This document shows, piece by piece, positions 1 to 8,571 of a stretch of DNA of 64,000 bases. The stretch's first letter is position 1; every line of letters begins with the position of its first letter. This DNA is from Algibacter miyuki (GTDB lineage Bacteria; Bacteroidota; Bacteroidia; Flavobacteriales; Flavobacteriaceae). The translations under genes were made by a program, and so were the position numbers. The notes beneath the pieces were generated by a model. It ran no database searches. It was not told the DNA's origin and saw only the letters and a program-made list of their open reading frames with translations. The DNA lies in NCBI RefSeq assembly GCF_042427745.1, contig NZ_JBHMFA010000005.1; one strand, 5' to 3'.

Positions 1-727
1 AAAGTGATACTAAAAACGATGGAATTACGGTTGCAAAAACAGCGATTAATAGTCCGAGAACATATACTTCCCAAGTGAAATTAAACAAATCCATTTCGCC
101 AATAAAACCATAATGCACAAAAACGCAAAAACAGGATATTAGCATAGCGTAAGTTGTGAATTTAACCACACCAAACTTAGGAATTAACCAACCGCTACCT
201 ACCAAATACGACGCATAGGTTATGGCACTCAATAATATAAAGAAACCGCCCAAATATGCGCTAACACCTGTTATATTAACTTCTGCTGAAAAAGCTAGAA
301 TAATTCCTAAATATGTTAAACCAATAGCTATAGCTTGTGTTTTTGAAATGGGTTGCTTTAAAAATATACGATTTAGAAGAATAACAATAGTTGGGTATAA
401 AAACAAAATAATTCGCTCTAAACTGGCTTTGATATAAGTTAGTCCTACAAAATCGAAATAACTTGCTAAATAATACCCCACGAAGCCGAAGAAAAACAAC
501 CAAATATAATCGGTGTTTTTAATGGCTATTTCAGTGTTTTTGTTACGATATAAAATGGCGATAACAACATAAAAAGGAAATGAAAATAGCATGCGCAAAA
601 GCAAAATACTAATAGCATCGACGTCGTAATTATAAGCCAATTTCACCATCACTGCTTTTGAAGAAAAGAGGACAATTCCTAAAACACCAATTGCGATGCC
701 CGACCAAAAGTTTTTTGTTGTTTGCAT
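1..727 (-). CDS. EamA/DMT-family permease, C-terminus cut by window edge
   Basis: An open frame reads from ATG at 727 (MQTTKNFWSGIAIGVLG) to the left edge without a stop, giving 242 codons. The protein is almost wholly hydrophobic, with about eight predicted membrane segments and short polar links. This fits the ten-helix drug/metabolite transporter superfamily (two EamA repeats). The motif SLERIILFLYPTIVILLNRI near residue 110-130 resembles the end of the first EamA repeat. EamA proteins export or import small metabolites; the substrate cannot be told from sequence. The last one or two helices lie outside the window. It is transcribed leftwards, away from the RNA-like element at 923-1010. 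Confidence 0.8.
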   Translation of the reverse strand, partial: MQTTKNFWSGIAIGVLGIVLFSSKAVMVKLAYNYDVDAISILLLRMLFSFPFYVVIAILYRNKNTEIAIKNTDYIWLFFFGFVGYYLASYFDFVGLTYIKASLERIILFLYPTIVILLNRIFLKQPISKTQAIAIGLTYLGIILAFSAEVNITGVSAYLGGFFILLSAITYASYLVGSGWLIPKFGVVKFTTYAMLISCFCVFVHYGFIGEMDLFNFTWEVYVLGLLIAVFATVIPSFLVSL

Positions 728-922
728 AGCACGAATTTAGAGTTCTTTTATTGAAGAAAATGTAAAATTTTAAATAATTACGATGCTCAAAATGCATTTT
801 TATCAGTAAATCAAACAAAACAGATATAAAAACGTGATGGTTTTTAAGAATAATGATTCTCTATGTTTTATAAAAGATTAATATTTAATGTGTTATAAAT
901 GTTTAATTTATAGATGTGGTTC

Positions 923-1010
923 GCGTTAGGGATTGCAGCGGATAGCCCACAGCCTGACGCAGGAAGTGCGAGGACTTGCAGCGGAAAGCCCGACCCTTGT
1001 GGTAACGCCC
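923..1010 (+). ncRNA. Structured RNA-like element, copy 1 (Flavo-1-like candidate)
   Basis: This intergenic stretch is GC-richer than its surroundings and shares three blocks with a second copy at 47134-47235: GCGTTAGGGATTG at the 5' end, GAAAGCCCGACCCTT in the middle and AACGCCCAAA at the 3' end. GCGTT can pair with AACGC to close the element, and GGG of the first block with CCC of the second. Between the blocks lies a variable segment. Small intergenic elements of this look are widespread in Flavobacteria, and the Rfam motif Flavo-1 is the most likely match. I assign the name from memory, not from a covariance search. Strand is assumed from the block order. It sits between the EamA gene and ychF and codes for no credible protein. 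Confidence 0.5.
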
Positions 1011-1070
1011 AAAAAACAACTGCTATGTTACTTCTATTGTTAGAAACTAGAGAAAAAGAGCATTTAAAGC

Positions 1071-1110
1071 AAAAAAAAGCTTCATCTCTAGATTTAGAAA
1101 TGAAGCTTTT
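1071..1110 (-). terminator. Intrinsic terminator of ychF
   Basis: An 11-bp perfect stem (1075-1085 with 1100-1110, AAAAGCTTCAT/ATGAAGCTTTT) with a 14-nt loop lies 20 bp past the ychF stop. On the minus strand it runs into a T tract (As at 1071-1078 on plus). Confidence 0.8.
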
Positions 1111-1130
1111 AAAGCGTTTATATTTTGAGT

Positions 1131-2225
1131 TTATACGTTGAATAAGAAGTGCATAACATCGCCATCTTTTACGATGTAGTTTTTACCTTCAACACGCATT
1201 TTACCTGCTTCTTTTACTTTTGCTTCGCTACCATAGCTTGAAAAATCTTCGTAACCGATAACTTCGGCACGAATGAATCCTTTTTCAAAATCGGTATGAA
1301 TAACACCCGCAGCTTGTGGCGCCGTTGCTCCTATATCTATTGTCCAAGCACGAACTTCTTTCACACCTGCTGTAAAGTAAGTTTGTTGGTTTAATAATTT
1401 GTAAGCCGAACGAATTAATTTAGCTGCTCCGGCTTCTTCTAAACCGATATCTGCTAAAAACATTTGGCGTTCTTCGTAATCGTCTAATTCATTAATATCA
1501 GCCTCTGTACCTACTGCTAACACTAAAACTTCGGCGTTTTCATCTTTTACAGCTTCGCGAACTTGTTCTACATAAGCGTTACCAGAAACCGCTGCACCTT
1601 CGTCTACATTACAAACATACATCACAGGCTTATCGGTGATAAATTGTGATGGTTTTACGAATTCAATATCATCTTCTTCAGAAAATTCTAAAGCACGAAC
1701 TGAAACACCTGCTTCTAAGGCTGCTTTTATTTTTAATAAAACAGCTTCTTCTTTTTGAGCATCTTTATTACCTGTTTTAGCAGCACGTTTTACTTTATCA
1801 AGCTTTTTATCAACCGTTTCTAAATCTTTTAGTTGAAGCTCCATATCGATAGTTTCCTTATCACGAATAGGGTTTACATTACCATCAACGTGAATAATAT
1901 TATCGTTATCAAAACAACGCAATACATGAAGAATAGCGTCGGTTTCACGAATATTAGCTAAAAATTGGTTTCCTAAACCTTCACCTTTACTCGCGCCTTT
2001 TACTAAACCAGCAATATCAACAATTTCAACAGTTGCCGGCTGCACACGCTCTGGGTTAACTAATTCTTCTAACTTCTCTAAACGTGGATCTGGTACATTT
2101 ACCACCCCAATATTTGGTTCAATTGTACAAAACGGAAAGTTTGCACTTTGCGCCTTTGCGTTAGATAAACAATTAAATAAAGTCGATTTGCCTACGTTTG
2201 GTAATCCTACGATGCCTGCTTTCAT
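1131..2225 (-). CDS. ychF: Redox-regulated ATPase YchF (Obg-like)
   Basis: A 364-residue P-loop NTPase of the Obg family, YchF/OLA1 branch, at the family's usual length. The P-loop is GLPNVGKST (residues 7-15), switch II is DIAGLVKGASKGEG, and the specificity loop reads NVDE instead of the GTPase NKxD, as in YchF proteins, which prefer ATP. The C-terminal TGS domain ends in VKDGDVMHFLFNV. YchF binds ribosomes and has been tied to oxidative-stress control and start-codon choice; it acts in the cytosol. The ATG at 2225 is followed at once by the GTPase domain, which supports this start. It is a single gene with its own terminator. Confidence 0.97.
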   Translation of the reverse strand: MKAGIVGLPNVGKSTLFNCLSNAKAQSANFPFCTIEPNIGVVNVPDPRLEKLEELVNPERVQPATVEIVDIAGLVKGASKGEGLGNQFLANIRETDAILHVLRCFDNDNIIHVDGNVNPIRDKETIDMELQLKDLETVDKKLDKVKRAAKTGNKDAQKEEAVLLKIKAALEAGVSVRALEFSEEDDIEFVKPSQFITDKPVMYVCNVDEGAAVSGNAYVEQVREAVKDENAEVLVLAVGTEADINELDDYEERQMFLADIGLEEAGAAKLIRSAYKLLNQQTYFTAGVKEVRAWTIDIGATAPQAAGVIHTDFEKGFIRAEVIGYEDFSSYGSEAKVKEAGKMRVEGKNYIVKDGDVMHFLFNV

Positions 2226-2458
2226 TGAAATATATCTTTTTTATGCCCACAAAAGTGGGAACTCTAATTTGCGAGTGCAAATATAGTTTTTATAAACAGG
2301 ATTTCTGCATTTATTTTTAAACTGTGGTTATAAAAAATAATACCGTAAATACGCACTATTCTTGCATATACGTCGATGATTTTAACTAAAATCAAGTATT
2401 TTTATGAAAGTTTTAACATATATTAGCTATTGATAATGTTAACTAATTCAAATTATTT

Positions 2459-5149
2459 ATGAAAAAAATTTACTTAATAGTGCTTTGTTTAGGTAGTTTT
2501 ACGCTCGCTTTTGCTCAGCAAACGGTTAAAGGAACCATAATCGACACCTCTGGAATCCCTATTGCCGGTGTTAATGTGTTAGAGAAAGGTACGAGTAAAG
2601 GTGCTATCTCTGATTTTGATGGTAATTATACTATTTCGGTTAACGGAAATGCTACGCTGGTGTTTAGCTATGTAGGATATAATTCTAAAGATGTTAATGT
2701 AAATAACCAATCTATTATTAATGTCACTTTGGAAGATGGCGTTAGTTTAGATGAAGTTGTTTTAGTCGGTTCTCGAAGCCCGAAAAGAACAGCTACAGAT
2801 ACTGCTGTACCCGTTGATGTTATTAATGTTGCAGACATTGCTTCTAACACCGGAAAGGTTGAAGTTAATGAGATTTTACAATATGCTGCCCCCTCTTTTA
2901 ATGCAAGTAAACAATCGGGCTCTGATGGTGCCGACCATATTGTTCCGGCATCTTTACGTGGTTTAGGTCCAGATCAAACTTTAGTTTTAATTAACGGTAA
3001 ACGTAGACACCAATCAAGTTTAGTCAATATTTTTGGTACTCGTGGTCGTGGGAATTCTGGAACAGATTTAAACGCTATTCCTGCAAATGCTATTAAACGT
3101 ATTGAGGTTTTAAGAGATGGTGCTTCGGCACAATACGGATCGGATGCCATTGCTGGTGTAATCAATATTGTTTTAAAAGATAATACCGATGGTTTTACTG
3201 GTGGTATTACTTACGGCGCGTATAGCACAGCTATTGGTGACGGTTGGGAAGAAGCTACAGGCGAAACTTTAAGTAATGTTGAAGGTAAGAATCGTTTAGA
3301 TGGAAAAAGTAAGAGCTGGGATGGAGAAACTGTAAAAATTGATGCTAATTACGGCGTATCTTTAAACGATGCTGGTGGTTACATGAATTTTACAACAGAG
3401 TTTTTATCGAGACAAAACACACTCAGACCTGGATTTTCTTGGCGTCAAGGATACGGTAGCGCAGGTGTTGATGGTTTTAACTTTATGATTAACTCGGCTT
3501 TACCTATTAATGATAATACCGAAATTTATGCTTTTGGTGGTAGAAATTACAGAGATACCGATGCTTACGCTTTTTCGAGAGATAGCTTTGCAAATGGCGA
3601 TAACAGATCGGTACCAAGCTTATACCCTAACGGTTTTACACCTAGAATCACCTCTAATATTACCGATGTTTCGGTTTCGGTTGGTGTAAGACATGAAATG
3701 GAAAATGGTTGGAACGTAGATTTCAATAATACCTTCGGAAGAAACTTTTTTCACTACTATATAAAGGACAGTAATAATGCGTCTATGCAAGACTTATCGC
3801 CTACCGATTTTGATGCCGGCGGACATTATTTATCTCAAAACACCACAGGTTTAGATTTTAATAAATATTTAGATGATGTGGCTTCTGGATTAAGTTTAGC
3901 TTTTGGTTTTGAATATAGAACGGAAAACTTTGGCATTTTTGCAGGTGAAGAAGCATCTTACGGGCTTTATGATGAAAATGGCGTGATAATTACAAACCCA
4001 GCTTTACAAACCGTTGCAACAGATTCTAACGACGAGGTATTATCGGGAAGTTCGCAAGGTTTCCCTGGTTATAGTCCAGATAACGAAGTAGACAGAAGCA
4101 GAACAAATTATGGTATTTATTTTGATACCGAGCTTAATGTTTCCGAAGCATTTATGCTTGCTGGAGCTTTACGATTTGAACAATACAGTGACTTCGGAAG
4201 CACCTTTAATGGAAAATTAGCGAGTAGATTAAAAGTTACTGATAACTTCACTTTAAGAGGTTCTATTTCTACAGGTTTTAGAGCACCATCTTTAGCCCAA
4301 TTGTATTACAACCTAAAGTTTACCAATATTGTTGCCGGAACTTCAGTACCATCTTTACTATCAGCTAATAATAGTACAGTAACCAAAGCTTTTGGTATAG
4401 GACAATTAAATGAGGAAAAAGCCTTTAACGCTAGTATTGGATTTACTTATAAAAAAGGAGGTTTTACAGCAACTATTGATGCATACTCTATTTCGGTTGA
4501 TGATCGTATTATTTTAACCGACAACTTTACAGATCAAACTGTTTTAGGACCATTAAATGTAGATGCCGCCCAATTTTTTGCAAATGGTGTAGATACCAGA
4601 ACTAATGGTTTAGATATTGTTTTAGGTTATGGAACTAGCGTAGGAGATGAAGGTAAAATTCAAGTAGATTTAATTGGTAATTTAAATGACTTAACCATTA
4701 AAGAAATCCATAATGGTGCTCTAAATGAGTTTACATTTTTCGGACCATTTTCTCAGGCATACCTAGAAGCTGCAGCTCCAGATTATAAATTTGGTTTAAA
4801 CCTTGGATATACTAACAAGAAATTCAATGCTTCTGTTGCTTTTACTCAATTTAGCGAAGTAACACTTCAGGATTTTCAATGGGTAGATTCTCCTCCAACA
4901 ACGCAAGCTGAAGCAGATGCCCTTTACCCTGTAGCTACAGATATTTATAAAGCTGCTTTAATTGTAGATTTAAGCTTAGGTTACCAAATTTCGGAAAAGC
5001 TAAAATTGAGTATTGGTGCTAATAACTTATTTAACACCTACCCGACTCCACAATTCGATGGATGGACAGATCAAGGTGGTTTAGCCGATTCTGTACAAAT
5101 GGGATCTGATGGCACCTATGCCTTTGCTAGATTAAACTTTAAATTATAA
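2459..5149 (+). CDS. TonB-dependent outer-membrane receptor with carboxypeptidase-regulatory N-terminus
   Basis: An 896-residue outer-membrane receptor. Residues 1-20 form a signal peptide ending AFAQ. Residues about 21-105 are a carboxypeptidase D regulatory-like beta-sandwich (VKGTIIDTSGIPIAGVNV), usual in Bacteroidota. Residues about 115-235 are the plug (SLRGLGPDQTLVLINGKRR, then YGSDAIAGVINIVLKD). The rest is the beta-barrel, ending in an aromatic-rich strand (FARLNFKL). Such receptors import siderophores, vitamins or glycans using TonB-ExbBD energy. No SusD partner lies next to it, so it is not a standard SusCD glycan pair, and the substrate is unknown. No riboswitch or Fur-like box is evident in the 233 bp upstream. 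It ends at a strong bidirectional terminator. Confidence 0.93.
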   Translation: MKKIYLIVLCLGSFTLAFAQQTVKGTIIDTSGIPIAGVNVLEKGTSKGAISDFDGNYTISVNGNATLVFSYVGYNSKDVNVNNQSIINVTLEDGVSLDEVVLVGSRSPKRTATDTAVPVDVINVADIASNTGKVEVNEILQYAAPSFNASKQSGSDGADHIVPASLRGLGPDQTLVLINGKRRHQSSLVNIFGTRGRGNSGTDLNAIPANAIKRIEVLRDGASAQYGSDAIAGVINIVLKDNTDGFTGGITYGAYSTAIGDGWEEATGETLSNVEGKNRLDGKSKSWDGETVKIDANYGVSLNDAGGYMNFTTEFLSRQNTLRPGFSWRQGYGSAGVDGFNFMINSALPINDNTEIYAFGGRNYRDTDAYAFSRDSFANGDNRSVPSLYPNGFTPRITSNITDVSVSVGVRHEMENGWNVDFNNTFGRNFFHYYIKDSNNASMQDLSPTDFDAGGHYLSQNTTGLDFNKYLDDVASGLSLAFGFEYRTENFGIFAGEEASYGLYDENGVIITNPALQTVATDSNDEVLSGSSQGFPGYSPDNEVDRSRTNYGIYFDTELNVSEAFMLAGALRFEQYSDFGSTFNGKLASRLKVTDNFTLRGSISTGFRAPSLAQLYYNLKFTNIVAGTSVPSLLSANNSTVTKAFGIGQLNEEKAFNASIGFTYKKGGFTATIDAYSISVDDRIILTDNFTDQTVLGPLNVDAAQFFANGVDTRTNGLDIVLGYGTSVGDEGKIQVDLIGNLNDLTIKEIHNGALNEFTFFGPFSQAYLEAAAPDYKFGLNLGYTNKKFNASVAFTQFSEVTLQDFQWVDSPPTTQAEADALYPVATDIYKAALIVDLSLGYQISEKLKLSIGANNLFNTYPTPQFDGWTDQGGLADSVQMGSDGTYAFARLNFKL

Positions 5150-5176
5150 GAAGAAATCAAAATAGATAGAGTACAT

Positions 5177-5208
5177 AAAAAAGCCGAGCTGTTTAGCTCG
5201 GCTTTTTT
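5177..5208. terminator. Bidirectional terminator between TonB receptor and ACT gene
   Basis: A 14-bp perfect stem (5177-5190 with 5195-5208) has a 4-nt loop, a GC-rich core (GCCGAGCT) and A/T tracts on both flanks. It serves the convergent genes ending at 5149 and 5229. Confidence 0.9.
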
Positions 5209-5228
5209 ATGTTTTAAAACATGGAGTA

Positions 5229-5627
5229 TTAATACGTTTTTGATAATTCGATTAAAGCCTGTATTGCTTTTTGTGCATCTTTTGTATCTACAAAAATATG
5301 ATCGTGATAATAACCCGCAACCACATTACAACTGATGTTATACTTAGCTAATGCTGTTGAAAACACTGCGGTTAGCCCAACAGCTTCTAACGATGAATGT
5401 ATTTGTAGTGTAATCCAACTAGCTTCATAATTATAATCTAATTGTAAAAGGTCCGCTTTTTCTTTTTCAATAATTACCGTTATGCCTTCCGCTTCTTTAA
5501 ATTCTGCAATAGTATCTTTTCTATCTACTAAGGTTTCATCTTTTAGAGAAACAAAAACATAAACACCATCATTTAGTTTTGGTGTCATGTTTTTAATTAA
5601 TTCTGCTAAATTTTTCTGACCGTTCAT
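5229..5627 (-). CDS. ACT domain-containing protein (DUF2241-like)
   Basis: A 132-residue cytosolic protein with two ACT-like halves. The N-terminal half carries DGVYVFVSLKDE, and the C-terminal half carries the pattern SSLEAVGLTAVFSTALAKYN, followed by a basic/His segment (GYYHDHIFV). This matches small stand-alone ACT proteins previously called DUF2241. ACT domains usually sense amino acids, but the ligand and partner of this family are not settled. Its ATG at 5627 is 27 bp downstream of the thiN stop at 5655, so the two are probably cotranscribed; no functional link is obvious. Confidence 0.8.
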   Translation of the reverse strand: MNGQKNLAELIKNMTPKLNDGVYVFVSLKDETLVDRKDTIAEFKEAEGITVIIEKEKADLLQLDYNYEASWITLQIHSSLEAVGLTAVFSTALAKYNISCNVVAGYYHDHIFVDTKDAQKAIQALIELSKTY

Positions 5628-5654
5628 ATTTTAATTTATAATAAAAACTTTTTT

Positions 5655-6260
5655 TTAATCGTTTACAAACAAGAATAGATGTCCTGTTTCAAAAGCGATT
5701 GACACTTTATTTTCTAACGCTTTATTGCGTGTTCCAATTCGACTACCGAAAGATAAATTTTCATTTTTTAATGGGTACTGTAAGCCTGTTGTAACAATAC
5801 CTGTAGCTTGAGGAAGCGGAATTAAAGATATGGTTTTTCCCATACAATTTTCAATTTCCGAAATTTTATCAGCTAAAAAATAATATCCGTGATTATCAAA
5901 AAAAGTTAAATCGAGCTTATCTTTCCATTGTAAAGCCGTATGTAAATTGCCTAAAAAATGATCTTGCTCCTTCCCACTTGCGCCAAAAACGTGAATGTTC
6001 TTAAATGCTCTTTCAAATAGAATTTGCAACACTTTATCAAAATCGGTAAAATCTTGGTTTGGTGTATGAATCACTTCAACACCATCCGGAATGTTTTCAA
6101 TAGAGTCGAAATCGCCACTAATAAAATCAGGAACAACGTTATTTGCCTTTAAAAACTGATAAGCACCATCTGTAGCACAAATCAATTTATAGGCTTGCAA
6201 ATTTGGAATAAATTTTGGTTGTTCGCCGTTTAAAAACAAACATACTTTTTCTGTATTCAT
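5655..6260 (-). CDS. thiN: Thiamine diphosphokinase
   Basis: A 201-residue thiamine pyrophosphokinase, which transfers pyrophosphate from ATP to thiamine to make the cofactor ThDP. The diagnostic catalytic-domain stretches are ICATDGAYQFL (about residues 28-38) and DFISGDFDSIEN (about 45-56), whose Asp residues bind Mg-ATP. HVFGASGKEQDHFLGNL follows at about 114-130. The C-terminal thiamine-binding domain contains SLIPLPQATGIVTTGLQYPL. Length and motif order are normal. No ThDP riboswitch is visible upstream; a 14-bp palindrome lies at 6302-6315. No other thiamine gene is in the window, so this may serve salvage. Confidence 0.93.
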   Translation of the reverse strand: MNTEKVCLFLNGEQPKFIPNLQAYKLICATDGAYQFLKANNVVPDFISGDFDSIENIPDGVEVIHTPNQDFTDFDKVLQILFERAFKNIHVFGASGKEQDHFLGNLHTALQWKDKLDLTFFDNHGYYFLADKISEIENCMGKTISLIPLPQATGIVTTGLQYPLKNENLSFGSRIGTRNKALENKVSIAFETGHLFLFVND

Positions 6261-6301
6261 CTAAACAAAAATAGGAAAGTTTTCTGACTTAAATTTCTAT
6301 G

Positions 6302-6315
6302 TATAACATGTTATA
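6302..6315. promoter_or_regulatory. Perfect 14-bp palindrome upstream of thiN
   Basis: TATAACATGTTATA is its own reverse complement and ends 42 bp before the thiN start codon. It could be an operator for a dimeric regulator. In such AT-rich DNA a palindrome of this size can also arise by chance, so the call is weak. Confidence 0.25.
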
Positions 6316-6356
6316 TCACCTTCTACACAACCAATAAATTCGAACTAAAAACACCG

Positions 6357-6857
6357 CTATACAAACAGCATAATTATAGTTAACACCACACCAAAAGCGG
6401 TGAAATACATCCCTTTTTTAAATATTTTAGTTTTAGGCATAAACATCCAGAAGGATGAAATTGCAAAAAAGAAAAGCGATACCCCACAAAATACATTTAA
6501 CCAAAATAAAGGTTCTGCCGATGTGGCTTTGTGTAAATGCGTCATTCTATCTAATACATAAGGTAATTCCTTATTAGTATATTTAGCTAAACCTGTGGTT
6601 TTATTGTATTGTCCGTTTCTAAATAAAATTAAATCGCCTTCGGTTTTTTCTACTCTAAAGCGCTTCATTTTTAAAGCACGCCCCAATTCGTCTCCTTTTA
6701 GATTAGGCGCTATTGTTTTTTCTACTTTGGTTTCACTTTTTAAAAAGTCGGTATTTCTGAATATTAAAATAACACCACTTACAGAATAAACAATCATTAC
6801 TCCGATTAAGAAAAATCCTAAATAACGATGTATAATACGCATCCACTTTTTGGTCAT
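6357..6857 (-). CDS. PepSY-associated transmembrane protein
   Basis: A 166-residue inner-membrane protein from the ATG at 6857 (MTKKWMRIIHRYLGFF). An upstream TTG at 6887 is in frame but would add ten unlikely residues. One membrane helix lies near residues 12-37, and a pair of helices fills the C-terminal third. Between them is a short extracytoplasmic domain with LMHK/HLHK-like His positions (MTHLHK). The opening IHRYLGFFLIGVM is typical of the PepSY-TM family, where the His after Ile can be a haem ligand. In Bacteroidota these proteins often accompany iron-siderophore receptors or reductases. Here it stands alone upstream of thiN on the same strand, so its role is unclear. Confidence 0.75.
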   Translation of the reverse strand: MTKKWMRIIHRYLGFFLIGVMIVYSVSGVILIFRNTDFLKSETKVEKTIAPNLKGDELGRALKMKRFRVEKTEGDLILFRNGQYNKTTGLAKYTNKELPYVLDRMTHLHKATSAEPLFWLNVFCGVSLFFFAISSFWMFMPKTKIFKKGMYFTAFGVVLTIIMLFV

Positions 6858-6963
6858 AACTATATTTTTTTGGGTTTGACTAAACAATCTTGTAAAGGTT
6901 TAAAATGAATCAAAAAAAATCATCAAAAAATAAATTCAGATGTGTTTCAAATAAATTTCACAT

Positions 6964-6990
6964 AAAAAAAACCTAAGCGCAAACTTAGGT
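6964..6990 (-). terminator. Terminator of the transglutaminase gene at 7019
   Basis: A 7-bp stem (ACCTAAG 6971-6977 with CTTAGGT 6984-6990) is followed on the minus strand by seven Ts (As at 6964-6970). Confidence 0.7.
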
Positions 6991-7018
6991 ATTTTAATGT
7001 TTTTATGAAATACTTTTT

Positions 7019-7864
7019 TTATTGAAAAGAAATACCTCTTTGATTGCCGTTGTAAACAAATGGTTGAAAATTATCATCCATAACCTGGCAATCGACAGTA
7101 ATTGCGGTTCCTATTGCGTTTCCGAAGATACTGGCAACTGCGGAATCTGCTGCATCTCTTCCATTTGCTATTTTTACAAGGCCGTTAAGAGCTACTAATT
7201 TCGTGGAATCGAATATAATCCAATCACCATTAATATAAGCTTCAAAACAGGCATGAAAATCGGGCGGATTTAATTGATAAGCATATCCCGTAAAATATCT
7301 AGCAGGAATGGATAATGCGCGACAAAGCGCAATCCCTAAATGTGCAAAATCGCGACAAACACCTACACGTTCTGTAATCGTGTCTATTGCAGACGTCTGT
7401 GAGTCTGTACTACCACTAGTATATTCAATATTATTATAAATCCATTCGGTTATTGCTAAAACGCGATCATAAACCGAGGTATAATTCCCAAATTTATTAA
7501 AAGAAAATTTCATCAATTTATCAGACTGGCAATAACGACTTGGATAAAGAAAAGAGGCAATATAACTATCGAATTCTACTACAGGCGCAAAACTTTCTGA
7601 GTTACTTTCATCTATTACCTTATAATTCATATCAACAACTGCAGCGTACGACATTGAGAAATCGCAAGGATCTTGTATTTTAAGCCGCATAAATTTAGAC
7701 CTACCATCATGAGCCGTAAAAACCTCGTGATTAATGTTAGGATCTATAACCAAACTTTCTTCTAAAACGGTTTGACTAGAAGTGTTTAGTGCGTGAATAT
7801 TAAAAATAAATGTTGTGGGACCATTTACATTATAAGACAATGAACTTTTTACATTAAATTTCAT
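7019..7864 (-). CDS. Transglutaminase-like cysteine protease-fold protein
   Basis: A 281-residue protein from the ATG at 7864 (MKFNVKSSLSYNV). A TTG 27 codons upstream is in frame but gives an atypical charged leader. The N-terminal half is a beta-sandwich of the bacterial transglutaminase N-terminal type. The C-terminal half holds the papain-like triad: Cys170 in GVCRDFAHLG, His204 in DFHACFEAY and Asp219 in FDSTK. No signal peptide is seen, so it should be cytosolic. Family members cleave or transfer on amide bonds, and the substrate is unknown. Two relatives lie in the operon at 55996-62788. It is monocistronic with its own terminator. Confidence 0.87.
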   Translation of the reverse strand: MKFNVKSSLSYNVNGPTTFIFNIHALNTSSQTVLEESLVIDPNINHEVFTAHDGRSKFMRLKIQDPCDFSMSYAAVVDMNYKVIDESNSESFAPVVEFDSYIASFLYPSRYCQSDKLMKFSFNKFGNYTSVYDRVLAITEWIYNNIEYTSGSTDSQTSAIDTITERVGVCRDFAHLGIALCRALSIPARYFTGYAYQLNPPDFHACFEAYINGDWIIFDSTKLVALNGLVKIANGRDAADSAVASIFGNAIGTAITVDCQVMDDNFQPFVYNGNQRGISFQ

Positions 7865-8064
7865 ATTAGAGCTGTTTTTATCCAATCCTCGGATGTTTCT
7901 CACCAAAAATACGTGTATTTCATGCTTCGTTTTGTCTTTTATCAATTAATTAATGTCACAATTGAAGTAAACATTAACTCAATCGAATTCCTTACGAATT
8001 AACAACTAGACAGGGCCTTTATTTTTCAAATATCTAAACTCAGTCCTATATTCCATATCAATCC

Positions 8065-8097
8065 AAAAAAAAATCCTAAGCATAAGCTCAGGATTTT
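8065..8097 (-). terminator. Terminator of the ferredoxin gene
   Basis: A stem of AAAATCCTAAGC (8070-8081) with GCTCAGGATTTTT (8086-8097), with one A-C mismatch, lies 24 bp past the ferredoxin stop and runs into Ts on the minus strand. Confidence 0.7.
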
Positions 8098-8120
8098 TAT
8101 ATTTATAATGTATTTATTTT

Positions 8121-8474
8121 TTATCCTTCAGGATGCATAAATTTTTGTTTAGCCAAAAGTTCTTCTTCTGTTTCAACAACATCTTCATCAGGTACACAAC
8201 AATCTACTGGGCAAACTGCCGCACATTGTGGTTCATCATGGAAACCTTTACATTCTGTACATTTATCTGGTACAATATAGTATAGCTCATCGCTAATTGG
8301 CTCTTGAGCCTCATCAGCATCAACCTCATTTCCGTTGGTTAAAACAACAGTACCATCTAAACTGGTACCATCTTTATAGCGCCAATCGTCGGCACCTTCA
8401 TATATTGCAGTATTAGGACATTCCGGTTCGCAAGCCCCACAATTTATACACTCGTCTGTTATTATAATTGCCAT
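8121..8474 (-). CDS. Dicluster 4Fe-4S ferredoxin
   Basis: A 117-residue electron carrier. The first cluster motif is CINCGACEPECP (Cys9, 12, 15, 19). The second is CTECKGFHDEPQCAAVCP (Cys72, 75, 84, 88) with further Cys at 92 and 93. The CX2CX8CX3C spacing of the second site and the acidic insert of about 50 residues between sites mark the Alvin-type 2[4Fe-4S] ferredoxins found across Bacteroidota. It is divergent from the LuxC-like reductase gene, an arrangement common in Flavobacteriaceae. This suggests, but does not prove, that it passes electrons in the same process. Confidence 0.93.
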   Translation of the reverse strand: MAIIITDECINCGACEPECPNTAIYEGADDWRYKDGTSLDGTVVLTNGNEVDADEAQEPISDELYYIVPDKCTECKGFHDEPQCAAVCPVDCCVPDEDVVETEEELLAKQKFMHPEG

Positions 8475-8519
8475 AGTAATTTTTATTTTTAAAATTTAAG
8501 AACTCTATTACAGTTTCCT

Positions 8520-8527
8520 TAAATTTG
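8520..8527 (+). promoter_or_regulatory. Bacteroidota-type -7 box for the LuxC-like gene
   Basis: TAAATTTG fits the Bacteroidota -7 consensus TAnnTTTG. The transcript would start near 8534, leaving a 38-nt leader before the ATG at 8572. No clear -33 TTTG is seen at the expected distance. Confidence 0.35.
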
Positions 8528-8533
8528 TAGTCG

Positions 8534-8565
8534 CAAAAATAAAGCCAAAACTATTCATAACCAAA
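8534..8565 (-). promoter_or_regulatory. Candidate promoter of the ferredoxin gene
   Basis: On the minus strand TTTG (8565-8562) is followed after 20 bp by TATTTTTG (8541-8534), matching the Bacteroidota -33/-7 pattern. The start would fall near 8527, about 50 nt before the ferredoxin ATG at 8474. It overlaps the LuxC-side promoter region. Confidence 0.4.
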
Positions 8566-8571
8566 TTAAGA

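Noticed and set aside
914..1141. 75-codon open frame on the plus strand
   Set aside because: It reads through the RNA-like element and the ychF terminator. Its Cys/Pro-rich product reflects the conserved RNA blocks, not a protein family.
2226..2458. Cobalamin or other riboswitch before the first TonB receptor
   Set aside because: No conserved riboswitch box or strong multi-stem structure is visible in the 233 bp.
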